From NCBI GenBank assembly GCA_003574895.1, contig PJFB01000011.1, positions 1 to 64,000 of the forward strand: a DNA stretch of 64,000 bases, in the 5' to 3' direction. Under the pieces are notes generated by a model, which was given only the letters and a program-made list of their open reading frames with translations, was not told the DNA's origin and made no database searches. The stretch comes from Geobacter sp. Lineage in GTDB: Bacteria; Desulfobacterota; Desulfuromonadia; Geobacterales; Pseudopelobacteraceae. Below are positions 8,439 to 18,253 of this stretch, one piece after another; positions within the stretch are counted from its first letter, which is position 1; each line of letters opens with the position of its first letter. Made by a program: the position numbers and the translations under genes.

Positions 8439-9818
8439 TTATCTCCCGAAAAACTCTTCCAGAGCCCGTTCCCCTACCTGAGTGGACTTGATCTTCCATT
8501 TGTCCTGGTTGATTACCAGCGCCACCAATGCGATACGCGGATTTTCAGTCGGTGCGAACGCGGCAAACCATGAATAATGGCCTTTTGGTTCTGTGCCGTC
8601 GATGGAACCGGTTTTAGCGGCGATTTTTACGTCAAGTCGCGGACGTCCATGCTGGTCGTGAAAGGCTCTGCGTGACGTGCCGGTTATAACGGTGCTGGAG
8701 AGCATCTTGGTCAGGGCCGTTGCTGTCTCCGCCGTCACAAGGCGGCGAATTTCATGCGGTATGTGGGCTTCCTCGACTTTCCCTTTGCCGTTGACCAGTT
8801 TGTCGGTCAGTGCGGGCGACATCATGCGGCCGTTGTTGGCGATGGCAGCCATGATCACGGCGGCGTGCAGCGGTGAAATTTTTACCTGATGATTGAGTCC
8901 GGCGCCCATCAGTTTCAGGTCATGCTCGTTCTGCGGCTCGGTAGCCTGGCTCTCCTTGGCGGGGGTGCCGGTCAGCAGTGCCTGGTTGAAACCAAACTTG
9001 TGGACGTATTCCATGATCGAGGCCTTGCCTGCCAGGTCGCTGGCTACCTGGCCGTAGACCGGGTTTATCGATTTGCCCATGGCATAGGTCACGTCCATCC
9101 GGTTGTTCCTGCCTCTGGGGCTGGCATCCCAGTAGCGCGGATTTTCCGAGTAGGAATTCCCGCGAAACTCGACCACTGTTTCCGGGGTGATGCGCTTGGT
9201 CTCAAGGGCGGCCGAGGCGGTGATGATCTTGAACAGTGATGCCATCGGATACAGATCGAAAAAGGCCTTTCGGTCCCAACCGGGATCAACGGACGAGTGG
9301 GCTGTCATGGCCAGGATACGGCCGGTTGCCGGTTCGATCGCCACGAACACCCCATAAGGCACCTTTTTTTCAACCAGGAAATCATGGACCCGGTTTTGCA
9401 GATCCTCCTGGATGGAGTAGTAGAGGGTTTCACCTGTGGAGGTGAGCGCCGTGAGTTGATCTCCGGCAACAGTGGCTGAATTGAGCAGCAGGCATGCGGT
9501 TTCAAAGCTGCTGCAGGGAGGCTGGCGGGAAGCCTCTGCCGATGAAGGCGCATTGGATGACCTGAGTAGTGCCACAAGTGCCTTGGCCGCAACGGGCGCT
9601 TTGTGGAAGACCAAGGCGCAGACCGGCGCCAGTGCCAGCACAATGGCCATAAACAGCAGGAGATGTTTGAGCTGCTGACGACGTTCACCCGTGGGAAGCC
9701 TGAACTTCCTGATGGAACTTTCGTCAGAAGACGTCAGTCTCCTGTTGCTGTGGCTGGGGCGTGGAAAGCTGAAACCGGATAGGCGCTTTTTTTTGGTTAG
9801 ATGTTTGAGGTCCTGCAT
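8439..9818 (-). CDS. Penicillin-binding protein with transpeptidase domain
   Basis: A 459-aa membrane-anchored transpeptidase. One TM segment lies at about residues 51-72, after a basic cytoplasmic N-terminus. The serine active-site motifs are S194-LFK (SxxK), S250-IN (SxN) and K402TG. There is little room for a PBP-dimerisation domain between TM and catalytic domain, so it is shorter than FtsI or PBP2 and closer to compact class B/PbpA-like enzymes. It should cross-link peptidoglycan in the periplasm. It converges with lpxH, only 41 bases separating the stops. Confidence 0.85.
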   Translation of the reverse strand: MQDLKHLTKKKRLSGFSFPRPSHSNRRLTSSDESSIRKFRLPTGERRQQLKHLLLFMAIVLALAPVCALVFHKAPVAAKALVALLRSSNAPSSAEASRQPPCSSFETACLLLNSATVAGDQLTALTSTGETLYYSIQEDLQNRVHDFLVEKKVPYGVFVAIEPATGRILAMTAHSSVDPGWDRKAFFDLYPMASLFKIITASAALETKRITPETVVEFRGNSYSENPRYWDASPRGRNNRMDVTYAMGKSINPVYGQVASDLAGKASIMEYVHKFGFNQALLTGTPAKESQATEPQNEHDLKLMGAGLNHQVKISPLHAAVIMAAIANNGRMMSPALTDKLVNGKGKVEEAHIPHEIRRLVTAETATALTKMLSSTVITGTSRRAFHDQHGRPRLDVKIAAKTGSIDGTEPKGHYSWFAAFAPTENPRIALVALVINQDKWKIKSTQVGERALEEFFGR

Positions 9819-9872
9819 GTTGTTCCGAGAAGAATTTATTTAGGTGACTATACAGGGAATGAGGGGGGATTG

Positions 9873-11549
9873 TCAATCAATGAGGACTTCCGGCTCTTCC
9901 TGCCAGAATCTGTGCTGCAATTCCTGTATCAACGGCGCCAGGCTTTTGCGGTCGCGGGCGGAAACAGTCAAGCCATTTCGCGTTCTTGCGATCTGCCGAA
10001 CCTTCAGAAAGGCGACTGTATCCGCCTTTTTCAGCTCTGCCAGCAGATCTGACTTGTTGAAGACCAGCAGTTGGGGTTTGTCTCCAAGTCCCAACTCCTC
10101 CAGGATGCGCTCCACCTGGGATATCTGGTCCTCGAAACGGGATTGGGAGGCATCCACGACATGCAGCAGCAGATCGGCGTCGTGGAGTTCTTCAAGGGTG
10201 GCTTTGAATGCACCCATGAGCGATTTGGGCAGGGAACGGATAAAACCTACCGTGTCGGTGATGATCACCTCCCGCTCGCGGGGAAAGCGCAGGCGGCGTG
10301 AGGAGGTGTCCAGTGTGGCGAAAAGCAGATCCTCGGTAAACACGGAACTGCGGGTCAGGGCATTCAGCAGGGTTGACTTGCCGGCGTTGGTGTAGCCTAC
10401 GATGGAAATGATCGGCACTCCGGCCTTGATCCGTTGCTGGCGGCGCTGGGCCCTGCCCCGGGAGAGCTCCTTCAGATCCCTTTCAAGGCTGGCGATGCGG
10501 TCACGGATGCGGCGGCGATCCACTTCCAACTTTGTCTCGCCCGGGCCACGGCCGCCAATGCCACCCATCAGGCGCGACATCTGCACGCCCCGGCCGGTCA
10601 GGCGCGGCAGCAGGTATTTGAGTTGCGCCAGTTCCACCTGTACCTTGCCGTCAAGGCTCTTGGCCCGGCGGGCAAAAATGTCCAAAATCAGTTGGCTGCG
10701 ATCAATGACCTTCAACTCGGTCATGGCCGAGATCGAACGGATCTGGGCCGGGGTCAGCTCCTGGTCGAAGATCAGCATGGTGGCGCCCCTTTGCAAGGCC
10801 CTGATAACCACATCCCGCATCTTGCCTTCGCCCATCAGGAAACGGGGGTTGAGCCGGCGCGGCTTCTGGATGAAGGCATCCAGGGCCTCCACCTGGGCGG
10901 TACGGGCCAGTTCCCTGAGTTCTGCAATGGAGTCCTCGGCCTCCTGGCGTGTTCCCTGGGTGGTGACGGAAATCAGGATGGCCCGTTCCAGGGCTTGGCC
11001 AATCTTGGCCACGGCACGGGTGGAACGCTCAAGGTCGGCTTCCAGTTCGGGGATGAAATGGGCACAGTCGATATCGACCCGTTCCAGCGGTTCGACCGGA
11101 TTGGTGATGGCGACCGGCCCGCCCTGGACAGGCGAAAGCCAGGACAGTTGCGCGAATATCTGCTGCCTGCCGGGAGTGAAGAGCAGGGCAGCCAGCAGAT
11201 CGAGCCGCAGCAGCGACAGGTCGGTGATGTCGTCTTCGCTGATCTGCTCGTTTTTCAGGTGGGTATGGATCAGGCGCAGACCCCGCAGGGTACGTTTCCC
11301 CAGTGGGTAGTCGCGCAGGTCCGGGATGACCAGCCCCTTTTCGTCGCCGACCACGACATATTCAACCAAGCCGTAACGGCTGACGAGTATGCCGACCTGG
11401 CGGCGGATGTCGTTGGAAATCTCGACCAGCCGGGAGGCCAGCTCCTGGGAGCAGAATTCGGCTGGCGGGACGCGCCGCCGGTAAAGCCGCTCCAGGGATT
11501 GGATCTGGCTCTGTTTTAAACCTGCAAGATTGCCGATTGGTTCTTTGAT
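9873..11549 (-). CDS. hflX: Ribosome-associated GTPase HflX, with non-canonical start
   Basis: A GTPase with the HflX N-terminal domain (PRRLNPRFLMGEGK...), the glycine-rich RLMGGIGGRGPGETKLE linker, and G motifs GYTNAGKSTL (G1), DTVGFIRSLP (G3) and NKSD (G4). HflX splits stalled ribosomes and acts in stress recovery. The first in-frame ATG/GTG/TTG is at 11369, but the frame is open for another 60+ codons and translates to typical HflX N-terminal sequence (GNLAGLKQSQIQSLERLYRR). An ATC at 11547-11549, seven bases after GGAG, is where homologues would start. An ATT at 11568-11570 is an alternative. A TAA closes the frame at 11589-11591. Confidence 0.85.
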   Translation of the reverse strand: MKEPIGNLAGLKQSQIQSLERLYRRRVPPAEFCSQELASRLVEISNDIRRQVGILVSRYGLVEYVVVGDEKGLVIPDLRDYPLGKRTLRGLRLIHTHLKNEQISEDDITDLSLLRLDLLAALLFTPGRQQIFAQLSWLSPVQGGPVAITNPVEPLERVDIDCAHFIPELEADLERSTRAVAKIGQALERAILISVTTQGTRQEAEDSIAELRELARTAQVEALDAFIQKPRRLNPRFLMGEGKMRDVVIRALQRGATMLIFDQELTPAQIRSISAMTELKVIDRSQLILDIFARRAKSLDGKVQVELAQLKYLLPRLTGRGVQMSRLMGGIGGRGPGETKLEVDRRRIRDRIASLERDLKELSRGRAQRRQQRIKAGVPIISIVGYTNAGKSTLLNALTRSSVFTEDLLFATLDTSSRRLRFPREREVIITDTVGFIRSLPKSLMGAFKATLEELHDADLLLHVVDASQSRFEDQISQVERILEELGLGDKPQLLVFNKSDLLAELKKADTVAFLKVRQIARTRNGLTVSARDRKSLAPLIQELQHRFWQEEPEVLID

Positions 11550-11625
11550 GGGTGTACTCCGGTATTGAATGCCAGCAACATTGAATCCTTACGCAGCATA
11601 GGAAGTCGTAGCCGGTCCTGCGGTC

Positions 11626-11895
11626 TCAGGCAAGGGGCAGGGGGGGCTGTTCGCTGCCTGCGGTAGCCGGGGCGTCTTCTCTGGGTTTGGGCGCGCCGAC
11701 GTTCTGTTGTGATTGCAGGATTTCCATCCTGGCTTCCAGTTTGGCCATCCGTTTTTCCACATCGGTCAGGACATCCAGGGTCCTGTCCAGTTTTCCTTTG
11801 ATGGCGAATACCACAAATGGCATGACAAACCACACAACAGCCATAAAGAAGCTCAGAATGCTCATCATCACCATAAAACCGCCGAAAATTTCCAT
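11626..11895 (-). CDS. Small membrane protein with coiled-coil tail
   Basis: An 89-aa protein with one or two hydrophobic segments (residues 5-33) followed by a charged amphipathic stretch (about 34-62) with a heptad-like pattern, and a Pro/Ala-rich end. No family is recognised. The shape suggests an inner-membrane protein with a cytoplasmic coiled coil. It lies 76 bases upstream of hflX on the same strand and could be co-transcribed with it. Confidence 0.6.
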   Translation of the reverse strand: MEIFGGFMVMMSILSFFMAVVWFVMPFVVFAIKGKLDRTLDVLTDVEKRMAKLEARMEILQSQQNVGAPKPREDAPATAGSEQPPLPLA

Positions 11896-12150
11896 GTCTT
11901 CTCCACTCCGTACAAGTCCGAACGTCTATATCACAGCCTTTATGAAATGTTAATCACAAATCCGACCAGTTGCCTGCAAAACAGTGTTGCCGGAGATTTC
12001 AGCCAAGTGTATTCCTGTATCCAATATTGTCAAACCGGCCGGATCAGGTCTTAACGGCAATTCCATTTTTGGGGTGGATTTGCAAAAACCGGTGAATGTC
12101 TCGGTGACTTGTGCTATTTTATTGAGATTAATGAGCAGTGAGGCTGATTC

Positions 12151-12768
12151 GTGAATCTGATCCCTATAACTTCCCCCCGTTTCCTGCCGTCCGAGATGTT
12201 GACGACAGGCATTAACTGGCAACAGCTCTTCGGCAACCCAAACCCCTTGGCATTCGAGATCGGCTGCGGCACCGGCGATTTTGTGACACAGATGGCGCAG
12301 TTGCATCCCGACTGGAATTTCATCGCCGCGGACTATTACAATAAAGGGTGTCTGAAGACGTGCAAACGCATTGACAAGGCAGACCTGGAAAACGTGCGGG
12401 TGGTGCGGGAAGAGGCGCGCGACTTTATGGAACGCTGCATTCCGCGCACCTCCTTGCGGGCGGTAATAATCAATTGCCCCGATCCCTGGCCCAAAAAGCG
12501 GCATCGCAAGCGCAGATTGGTAAATGCCGAGTTTGTAACGTATCTTTCCGAATTCATGCAGTCCGGCGCGGATTTCTTCTTTGCCACGGATTTTGACGAC
12601 TATGGCCTGGATGTTGCCCAATTTATGCCGGAATTGGCTGGTTTTGAAAATGCCCTTGCCCCAGACCTTTATCGCCATGAGTTGTCCGGCTATCCTTTGT
12701 CAAAGTATATGTTGAAATTCATTGGCGAAGGCAAGCAGATCTATTTCGTTCATTACCGGAAGCGCTGA
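12151..12768 (+). CDS. trmB: tRNA (guanine-N7-)-methyltransferase
   Basis: A 205-aa SAM-dependent methyltransferase with EIGCGTGDF (motif I) and the TrmB signature [17 protein letters not shown]. It makes m7G46 in the variable loop of tRNAs. Length is near normal for TrmB (about 200-240). The start is a GTG at 12151. It is followed after 48 bases by the TonB-like gene on the same strand. Confidence 0.93.
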   Translation: MNLIPITSPRFLPSEMLTTGINWQQLFGNPNPLAFEIGCGTGDFVTQMAQLHPDWNFIAADYYNKGCLKTCKRIDKADLENVRVVREEARDFMERCIPRTSLRAVIINCPDPWPKKRHRKRRLVNAEFVTYLSEFMQSGADFFFATDFDDYGLDVAQFMPELAGFENALAPDLYRHELSGYPLSKYMLKFIGEGKQIYFVHYRKR

Positions 12769-12816
12769 CTTCTCATGTTGTCAGCAATGTGAAGCACAGA
12801 CCCATTGCCATTCCAA

Positions 12817-13701
12817 ATGTCTGATAAATATATTGAAAAATCATTTCTCTACCTGCTGGTAGTTTCGCTGTTGCTACATGTGGGCGTGTTTGCCCTTCTG
12901 TATTATCTGCCGGAAACCAAACAGCCTCCCCCCAAGGAACCGGTTTTTATCGATTTGCAGCAGATGCCGGAACTGAAGGCTCAGCAACAGCCGCGCCAAA
13001 AGGAAGCCAAGCGCCAGTCGGACCAGCGGATGCGTGTGGAACGGGAAACTGCGCCCCGGGGCACGGACATGCGCGAGAGCACGACTCCGTCACGTCCGCC
13101 AGCCAGGCCCCAACCGCAGATTCGGCAGCGGGAGGTGGCCAAGGCCGAGCCCAACAGAGGGGCCGCAACAGGAAAGCCAAGCACGCCGCTGCCCTCGGAG
13201 CGGCGTGAACCCCGCATCGCCCCCGGATCATCGGTTGCCAGCCTGCTGAGGCCAAAGGAACGCTCGGGCGAACAAAAGACCCTGCCGCAATTATTCCCGG
13301 GCGCCGGCAAGATGGCTAAGCTGGAGGAAACCTATCGCCGCAAGTATGAGAATGATATTGCCGAAGGCGATACCCGTTTTCTGAATACGGACGACATCCT
13401 GTTCGGATCGTTTTTGCGGAGGTTCGAAAACTCGGTTTATGGTGTCTGGCGCTATCCCAGCGAGGCAGCTCAAAGCGGAACAGAAGGTATTACACCGGTC
13501 AAGATCACCTTCAACCGTCGGGGTGAAATCGTGCGGGTAGTGCTGTTGGAGAGTTCGGGCAGCAAAATCCTCGATGACGAGGTGTTCCGGACCCTCAAGG
13601 CAATCGGTCCGGTCGGCGCTTTCCCCAGGGGGTTTGACAAGGATGAATTCAACCTGATCGCTTTTTTCCAGTACGGCGGCGCGCGGAGGTCTCTGCGGTG
13701 A
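12817..13701 (+). CDS. TonB family energy-transducing protein
   Basis: About 294 aa with a short cytoplasmic N-terminus, one TM helix (LYLLVVSLLLHVGVFALLYY), a Pro/Gln/Lys/Arg-rich periplasmic linker (about residues 38-160) and a C-terminal TonB-like domain (GITPVKITFNRRGEIV, then SSGSKILDDEVFRTLK). It should couple the proton motive force through ExbB/ExbD to outer-membrane transporters; no exbBD is in the window. The adjacent cobalamin genes make corrinoid uptake possible, but this is only a neighbourhood argument. I used the ATG at 12817; a TTG at 12805 is also in frame. Confidence 0.8.
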   Translation: MSDKYIEKSFLYLLVVSLLLHVGVFALLYYLPETKQPPPKEPVFIDLQQMPELKAQQQPRQKEAKRQSDQRMRVERETAPRGTDMRESTTPSRPPARPQPQIRQREVAKAEPNRGAATGKPSTPLPSERREPRIAPGSSVASLLRPKERSGEQKTLPQLFPGAGKMAKLEETYRRKYENDIAEGDTRFLNTDDILFGSFLRRFENSVYGVWRYPSEAAQSGTEGITPVKITFNRRGEIVRVVLLESSGSKILDDEVFRTLKAIGPVGAFPRGFDKDEFNLIAFFQYGGARRSLR

Positions 13702-13750
13702 CCGGTCGTATTTGCCCACAGAGGCCACCGGCCAGACAGGTGCGGGGTAA

Positions 13751-15223
13751 ATGACCAGCGCTTTCCTTATCTCCGCTCCCCAGAGCGGTTGCGGCAAAAC
13801 CACCGTATCCCTGGCCATTATGGCGGCCCTGCACAGGCGCGGCCTGATTGTGGCGCCTTTCAAGTGCGGCCCCGATTTCATCGACCCCGGTTATCATGCC
13901 CTGGTCACTGGCCGGCCTTCCATCAACCTGGATGGCTGGATGTGCCCGGAGCCATTTGTCCGCGAGACCTTTCGCCGACACATGGCAACGGCCGATGTGG
14001 CGGTCATCGAAGGGGCCATGGGCCTGTTCGACGGCCTGGGCGCATCCGCGCTGGAGGGGAGCAGCGCCCAGGTGGCCGCCATCACCGGCGCAGCAGTGGT
14101 GCTTGTGGTCAATGCCAGCGGCATGGCTGCCAGTGCCGCGGCCCTGGTCAAGGGGTTTGCCGGGTATGATCCCAGAATCGGACTGGCCGGCGTGATCTTC
14201 AACAATATCGGTAGTGAGCGCCATGGCGAACTGCTGCGGCAGGCGCTGGCTGCGGCGTTGCCGGAAGTTGCGCTGTTCGGCTGCATTCCCAAGGATGTTT
14301 CCCTGGCCATCCCTTCGCGTCACCTGGGCCTGGTGACGGCGGAGGACAATCCCTTGTCGGCCGAATTCCTTGAACGGCTGGCTGATTTGGCTGAACAACA
14401 CCTGGATCTGGCCGGGCTGCTTGAACTTGCGGTGAAAGAAGATGATCCGGCATTACCTCCCCATTGTCCAAGCTCTCTTCCCGTGGAGAAGAAACTCCGA
14501 ATCGCTTCTCCACATTCAAGCGGAAGGCCAGGTCAGGTATGGTGTGCGGAGAGGGTCCGCATCGCAGTGGCCAGGGACAGTGCCTTTTGTTTCATGTACG
14601 AAGACAATCTGCGGCTGTTGCAGGAAGCGGGCGCCGAACCGGTGCCTTTTTCGCCGCTCAGAGATACGGAACTTCCCGTTGAAATTGGCGGCATCTACCT
14701 CCCTGGCGGTTATCCGGAACTGTACGCCGGACATCTGGCTGCCAATGGGGGCATGAAGTCAGCCATCAGGTGGGCTGTGCAGCGTGGCATGCCGGTCTAC
14801 GCCGAGTGTGGCGGCCTGATTTACCTGACACAGGGGCTGGAGGATAATGCGGAGTCTCCCGTGGATTTTTGCGGCGTCTTCCCGGTTCGTACCAAAATGT
14901 TGGAGCGAAGGAAGTCGCTTGGCTATCGGCAGGCGTCATTGACGGCCGATACCATCATCGGTGTCGCCGGTGAGGCCGTGCGTGGCCATGAATTCCACTA
15001 CTCGGAGATAGGCGGGATGCCCGACAGTATAGCCCGCTGTTACCGTGTGGCCCGCCAAGGCCAGGATCTCGGAGCCGAAGGCTATTCCGTCAACAACTGC
15101 CTGGCATCGTACCTGCACCTGCATTTCGGCAGTAATCCCGGCATTGCCCCTGCCTTTGTGACGGCGTGCCGGAAGTTCAAAAATCAACACAACAGAGCTG
15201 GTGATGATGAACAGAACCCATAA
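13751..15223 (+). CDS. Cobyrinic acid a,c-diamide synthase (CbiA/CobB)
   Basis: A 490-aa glutamine-dependent amidase. The N-terminal ATP-binding domain begins [14 protein letters not shown], and the C-terminal class I-like GATase domain carries [10 protein letters not shown] with the nucleophile Cys. It amidates the a and c side chains of cobyrinic acid (or hydrogenobyrinic acid) in cobalamin synthesis. The linker between the domains (about residues 228-275) is longer and more Pro/Ser-rich than usual and may hold an insertion. The gene overlaps cbiM by 23 bases, so the two are co-translated. Confidence 0.9.
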   Translation: MTSAFLISAPQSGCGKTTVSLAIMAALHRRGLIVAPFKCGPDFIDPGYHALVTGRPSINLDGWMCPEPFVRETFRRHMATADVAVIEGAMGLFDGLGASALEGSSAQVAAITGAAVVLVVNASGMAASAAALVKGFAGYDPRIGLAGVIFNNIGSERHGELLRQALAAALPEVALFGCIPKDVSLAIPSRHLGLVTAEDNPLSAEFLERLADLAEQHLDLAGLLELAVKEDDPALPPHCPSSLPVEKKLRIASPHSSGRPGQVWCAERVRIAVARDSAFCFMYEDNLRLLQEAGAEPVPFSPLRDTELPVEIGGIYLPGGYPELYAGHLAANGGMKSAIRWAVQRGMPVYAECGGLIYLTQGLEDNAESPVDFCGVFPVRTKMLERRKSLGYRQASLTADTIIGVAGEAVRGHEFHYSEIGGMPDSIARCYRVARQGQDLGAEGYSVNNCLASYLHLHFGSNPGIAPAFVTACRKFKNQHNRAGDDEQNP

Positions 15224-15956
15224 CTTTATTTGCGCAGCCCTGGCCGCACTCATCCTGCTTCCAACACAGGCCCATGCCATGCACATCTCGGAAGGCATCC
15301 TGCCCCTGTCGTGGGCCCTGGTCTGGTTTGCCGCTTCGGCGCCTTTTCTGGCGCTCGGTTTACGGACCCTGGCCGCCCGTTCGGCCGACGACCTGTCCAG
15401 CAAGCCGCTGACCGGGATGGTTGCGGCCGTGGTATTTATCATCTCCTGCATGCCGGTGCCGGTGCCGACTGCCGGAACATGCTCCCATCCCTGCGGCACA
15501 GGCTTGGCGGCCGTGGTTCTGGGCCCCTCTCTGGGGGTGGTGGTGGCAGCGGTGGCCTTGCTGATACAGGCCCTGTTCCTTTCCCATGGCGGACTTACCA
15601 CCTGGGGCGCCAACCTGTTTGCCATGGGGGTGGTTGGCTCCTTCTCCGGTTTTTTTACCTTTCGGCTGCTGCGCTCTTGCGGTGCCGGACCGGTGGTTGC
15701 CGCTTTTGCGGCCGGCTTGATCTCCGACTGGGCCACTTATGCAACCACTTCCCTGATTCTGGCGGCCGGCATTCGCGGTTCAAGCCCTTTCTGGCCCCTG
15801 GCCGGCAAGATCGCGCTCGCCTTTGTGCCCACCCAACTCCCCTTGGGGATCATGGAAGGCGCCATCACGGCCGGTATGGTGTCTCTGCTGCGCAAGAAAC
15901 GTCCTGACCTGCTGGCCCGGATCGCCTTGAAGGGGTTGGAGGGGAGGGAGACATGA
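15201..15956 (+). CDS. cbiM: Energy-coupling factor cobalt permease component CbiM
   Basis: A 251-aa polytopic membrane protein with a signal-like N-terminus ending [12 protein letters not shown]. The mature N-terminal MHISEG with its metal-binding Met-His is the CbiM/NikM hallmark. It also carries [12 protein letters not shown] and GGLTTWGAN, typical of the family. CbiM is the substrate-specific subunit for Co2+ (or Ni2+) uptake. Downstream lies a small CbiN-like gene, but no cbiQ or cbiO follows. Three possible starts (GTG 15201, ATG 15204, ATG 15207) lie in tandem. Confidence 0.9.
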   Translation: MMMNRTHNFICAALAALILLPTQAHAMHISEGILPLSWALVWFAASAPFLALGLRTLAARSADDLSSKPLTGMVAAVVFIISCMPVPVPTAGTCSHPCGTGLAAVVLGPSLGVVVAAVALLIQALFLSHGGLTTWGANLFAMGVVGSFSGFFTFRLLRSCGAGPVVAAFAAGLISDWATYATTSLILAAGIRGSSPFWPLAGKIALAFVPTQLPLGIMEGAITAGMVSLLRKKRPDLLARIALKGLEGRET

Positions 15957-16237
15957 AACGAATTGTCCTGGCCCTGCTTGGTTTGACTTTGTTGCTGACG
16001 CTTATTGACGGGAAGACGATTCATGCTGCGGAGCAGTGGCAAGGGGTCGATGAGGCCGTGGTCGGGAAGTTTGCCCGGGAACATGGCCGCGAAGCTAAAA
16101 AGGCGTTGATCGATACCGGCGAGGGTGATCTGCAACTGTTCGCCTTCCTGATGGCCGGGGTAGTCGGTGGTTTTGCCGCCGGGTATTGCTGGCGGTCGCT
16201 GCTGGATGGTAAAAAGCGGAAAGACGCTGGTAGGTGA
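15953..16237 (+). CDS. CbiN-like small membrane protein
   Basis: A 94-aa protein with an N-terminal TM/signal segment (residues 3-22), an extracytoplasmic stretch of about 35 residues, and a second TM segment (about 62-80) followed by a basic tail. This two-helix topology and its position right after cbiM (ATGA overlap) match CbiN, the auxiliary cobalt-transport subunit. Sequence similarity to classical CbiN is not evident to me, so the call rests on topology and context. Confidence 0.55.
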   Translation: MKRIVLALLGLTLLLTLIDGKTIHAAEQWQGVDEAVVGKFAREHGREAKKALIDTGEGDLQLFAFLMAGVVGGFAAGYCWRSLLDGKKRKDAGR

Positions 16238-16346
16238 CATTCGCGCTTTAAGGCGATTAGATCAAAAACGCAATGATTCTTCCGTGCTACCGGTTTTAAG
16301 CGTCGTTTAAGCCAAGCTGCCCGTTACCCGATGTTGATGCATGTTA

Positions 16347-17381
16347 TCAGGGAACGATGGTCAGGCGCACATCGTGGCTATTGGGGCCAATGGCCGGGAA
16401 TAGGTAGGTAAGTGGCAGCCCGCCAGTTGCAAAGGGATCGGCAGGTAGATAGGAAAGTCCGATAAGTCTGGCCATTTTTTCTATTACGTTCTTACAGGAT
16501 TCATTCCTGGCAAAGACAAGCAAGTGCATATCCGGTTGTGTCAACAGGCGTCCGTAGGTATACGTCTCTTCCGATGTCAGTCCGCAGGCCACCACCACTG
16601 TTACTCCGGCATATTCGGCCGTAAAGGAATCCGCTCCCTGGACCACTGTCCTCCCGGGCTCCAGCAATCCCATCTCTTTTGCCATGTTTCTGGCCAGGGT
16701 GCAGGGGCGGTCTGCCCTGAGGGTGATCTGTTGCTCAACTGTATTGCGGGCCGGTTGGGTCTGGGGTTCCTGGACAGTTTCGGGTGACTTCGCTACCTGT
16801 GCTTTTCCTGTCTCTGTTTGCTCTGTAGGCTGGACAGTTATTGGCTGTTCCTGTGGTGCCGGTTGAGTGGTTTGTTCCTGGGGTAAAGGTTGTTCCGGTT
16901 GAGCTGCCTGTTCTTGTGTCGCGGCTTCTCCCTGTGCTGAAGGTTGTTCTGGCGTTGTTTGAGCTGTAGGCGCTGTATTTTTGCGGGCTAATTTTGCCGT
17001 ACGTTCCTGTCGCAGCGGGAGCGGGATGGTCAGCCGTTTTCCCACGGTCAGTCCGTGGGGATTTTGGATGCCGTTCAAGCGCATCACCTCCGGAATAAGA
17101 CGTTCGGCAGCGTTGTTGGAAAGGCCGTAATGTCTCATCAAAATTAAGAAAAGGTGATCTCCCGGTCGAACCGTGTAACTGCTGAATCCCTCCTTGCTGT
17201 CGGTTGCGACGGCATTTTTCTCTCTGGTTTTTACATGGGGCGCGCGGCGGGACTGCTTGGCCGGGGTGGGGTGCAATTCCTTGATATCGATGTCGAAGTT
17301 GTTCTGCTCCGCAACCCCTGAGCCGGGTTGGCAGATGATGGCGGATAGCAAGAAAAGCATGATCACTGTCGGATGTTTCAT
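16347..17381 (-). CDS. Secreted LysM-domain protein with Gln/Pro/Thr-rich linker
   Basis: About 344 aa. A signal peptide (MKHPTVIMLFLLSAIICQPGSGVA) is followed by a LysM domain (YTVRPGDHLF ... HGLTVGKRLTIPLP, about residues 70-125). Next comes a low-complexity linker of about 90 residues rich in Q, P, T and E, then a C-terminal domain of unknown type with three Cys. LysM suggests peptidoglycan binding in the periplasm. The start at 17381 has GGAGGAG about eight bases upstream; the ATG at 17411 is in frame but lacks a ribosome-binding site. Confidence 0.75.
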   Translation of the reverse strand: MKHPTVIMLFLLSAIICQPGSGVAEQNNFDIDIKELHPTPAKQSRRAPHVKTREKNAVATDSKEGFSSYTVRPGDHLFLILMRHYGLSNNAAERLIPEVMRLNGIQNPHGLTVGKRLTIPLPLRQERTAKLARKNTAPTAQTTPEQPSAQGEAATQEQAAQPEQPLPQEQTTQPAPQEQPITVQPTEQTETGKAQVAKSPETVQEPQTQPARNTVEQQITLRADRPCTLARNMAKEMGLLEPGRTVVQGADSFTAEYAGVTVVVACGLTSEETYTYGRLLTQPDMHLLVFARNESCKNVIEKMARLIGLSYLPADPFATGGLPLTYLFPAIGPNSHDVRLTIVP

Positions 17382-17520
17382 CGGTAGTGCTCCTCCCGTT
17401 TCAATCTTCACTTCCGGTAGTCAGGCAATCCCGACCGGAATCAATATCATTAAGATTGTTGCCTCTTCAATCGGAATATACTCCAAACAGCATTTCTGTA
17501 AAACCCATAATCATGATGAA

Positions 17521-18249
17521 TTAAATATTTACCTGCCTGAGAAATTCCAGGCTCTTCAGGCGCTTGCCGGCATGGGTTGCGACTGCATGGTCCAGCAGGT
17601 TTCCAGCCTGATGCAGCGATTCCGGTGAAAATGCAATCAGGTCGAACCGTCCGGTTGCCAGGCAAGACTTCAAGGTCCTGAGCGCGGCATTCGCTATTGG
17701 CGTCCCGTGGCCCAGGCAGGCTTTGCAGGTTAATTCACCCCCATCCTGCAGCAGCGCACCTGCTTCACCAAAAGGGGTGTTGCAGCGGGAGCAGGTTTCC
17801 AGTGAAGGTCGGTAACCCAGTATATTCAACAGGTTGAGCTCGAAGAACCGGCGGCTCCCTTCGCTGGCGGTCTCTGTTTCCATGTGGTCCAGGTATGCGG
17901 CCAGCAGGCGGTAGAGTCGTGGCAGCGGATGCCCCTCCGGGGTCAGGCATTCTACCAGTTCGCAGGCGTAAAGGGCGTGCGCGATTCCGGCCAGATCACG
18001 GCGGATCGCGGGATAGATGGCGACAATATCGGTCTGCTGGAGTCCGGACAGCCCTGTCTTGATCCTGATTTGAGCTTCTATGCGGGCAAAGGGCTCCAGT
18101 GCGGCCCCGAAGCGTTTGCGGCTCTTTCTGGCCCCTCTGGCAAAGGCCTTGATACGTCCATGTTCGAGTGAAAACAACGACACGATCCGGTCGTTGTCGC
18201 CGTAGTCTATGGTTGAGAGGACAAAGGCCTGGATCTTCTCGCTGTGCAT
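17521..18249 (-). CDS. recO: DNA repair protein RecO
   Basis: A 242-aa protein with the RecO N-terminal OB-fold (IQAFVLSTIDYGDNDRIVSLFSLEHGRIKAFARGARKS). A zinc-binding region follows, with CSRCNTPFG and a second pair CKAC about 20 residues later. RecO loads RecA with RecF/RecR during recombinational repair. The gene lies four bases after the polA stop in the same orientation, so recO is distal in a polA-recO transcript. Confidence 0.92.
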   Translation of the reverse strand: MHSEKIQAFVLSTIDYGDNDRIVSLFSLEHGRIKAFARGARKSRKRFGAALEPFARIEAQIRIKTGLSGLQQTDIVAIYPAIRRDLAGIAHALYACELVECLTPEGHPLPRLYRLLAAYLDHMETETASEGSRRFFELNLLNILGYRPSLETCSRCNTPFGEAGALLQDGGELTCKACLGHGTPIANAALRTLKSCLATGRFDLIAFSPESLHQAGNLLDHAVATHAGKRLKSLEFLRQVNI

Positions 18250-18253
18250 GCCT

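Noticed and set aside
11516-11833. A 105-aa open frame overlapping the hflX start and the small membrane protein
   Set aside because: It is a shadow of the 11626-11895 gene. Its end does overlap the hflX start region, which is why I kept a sequencing-error alternative in the hflX finding.
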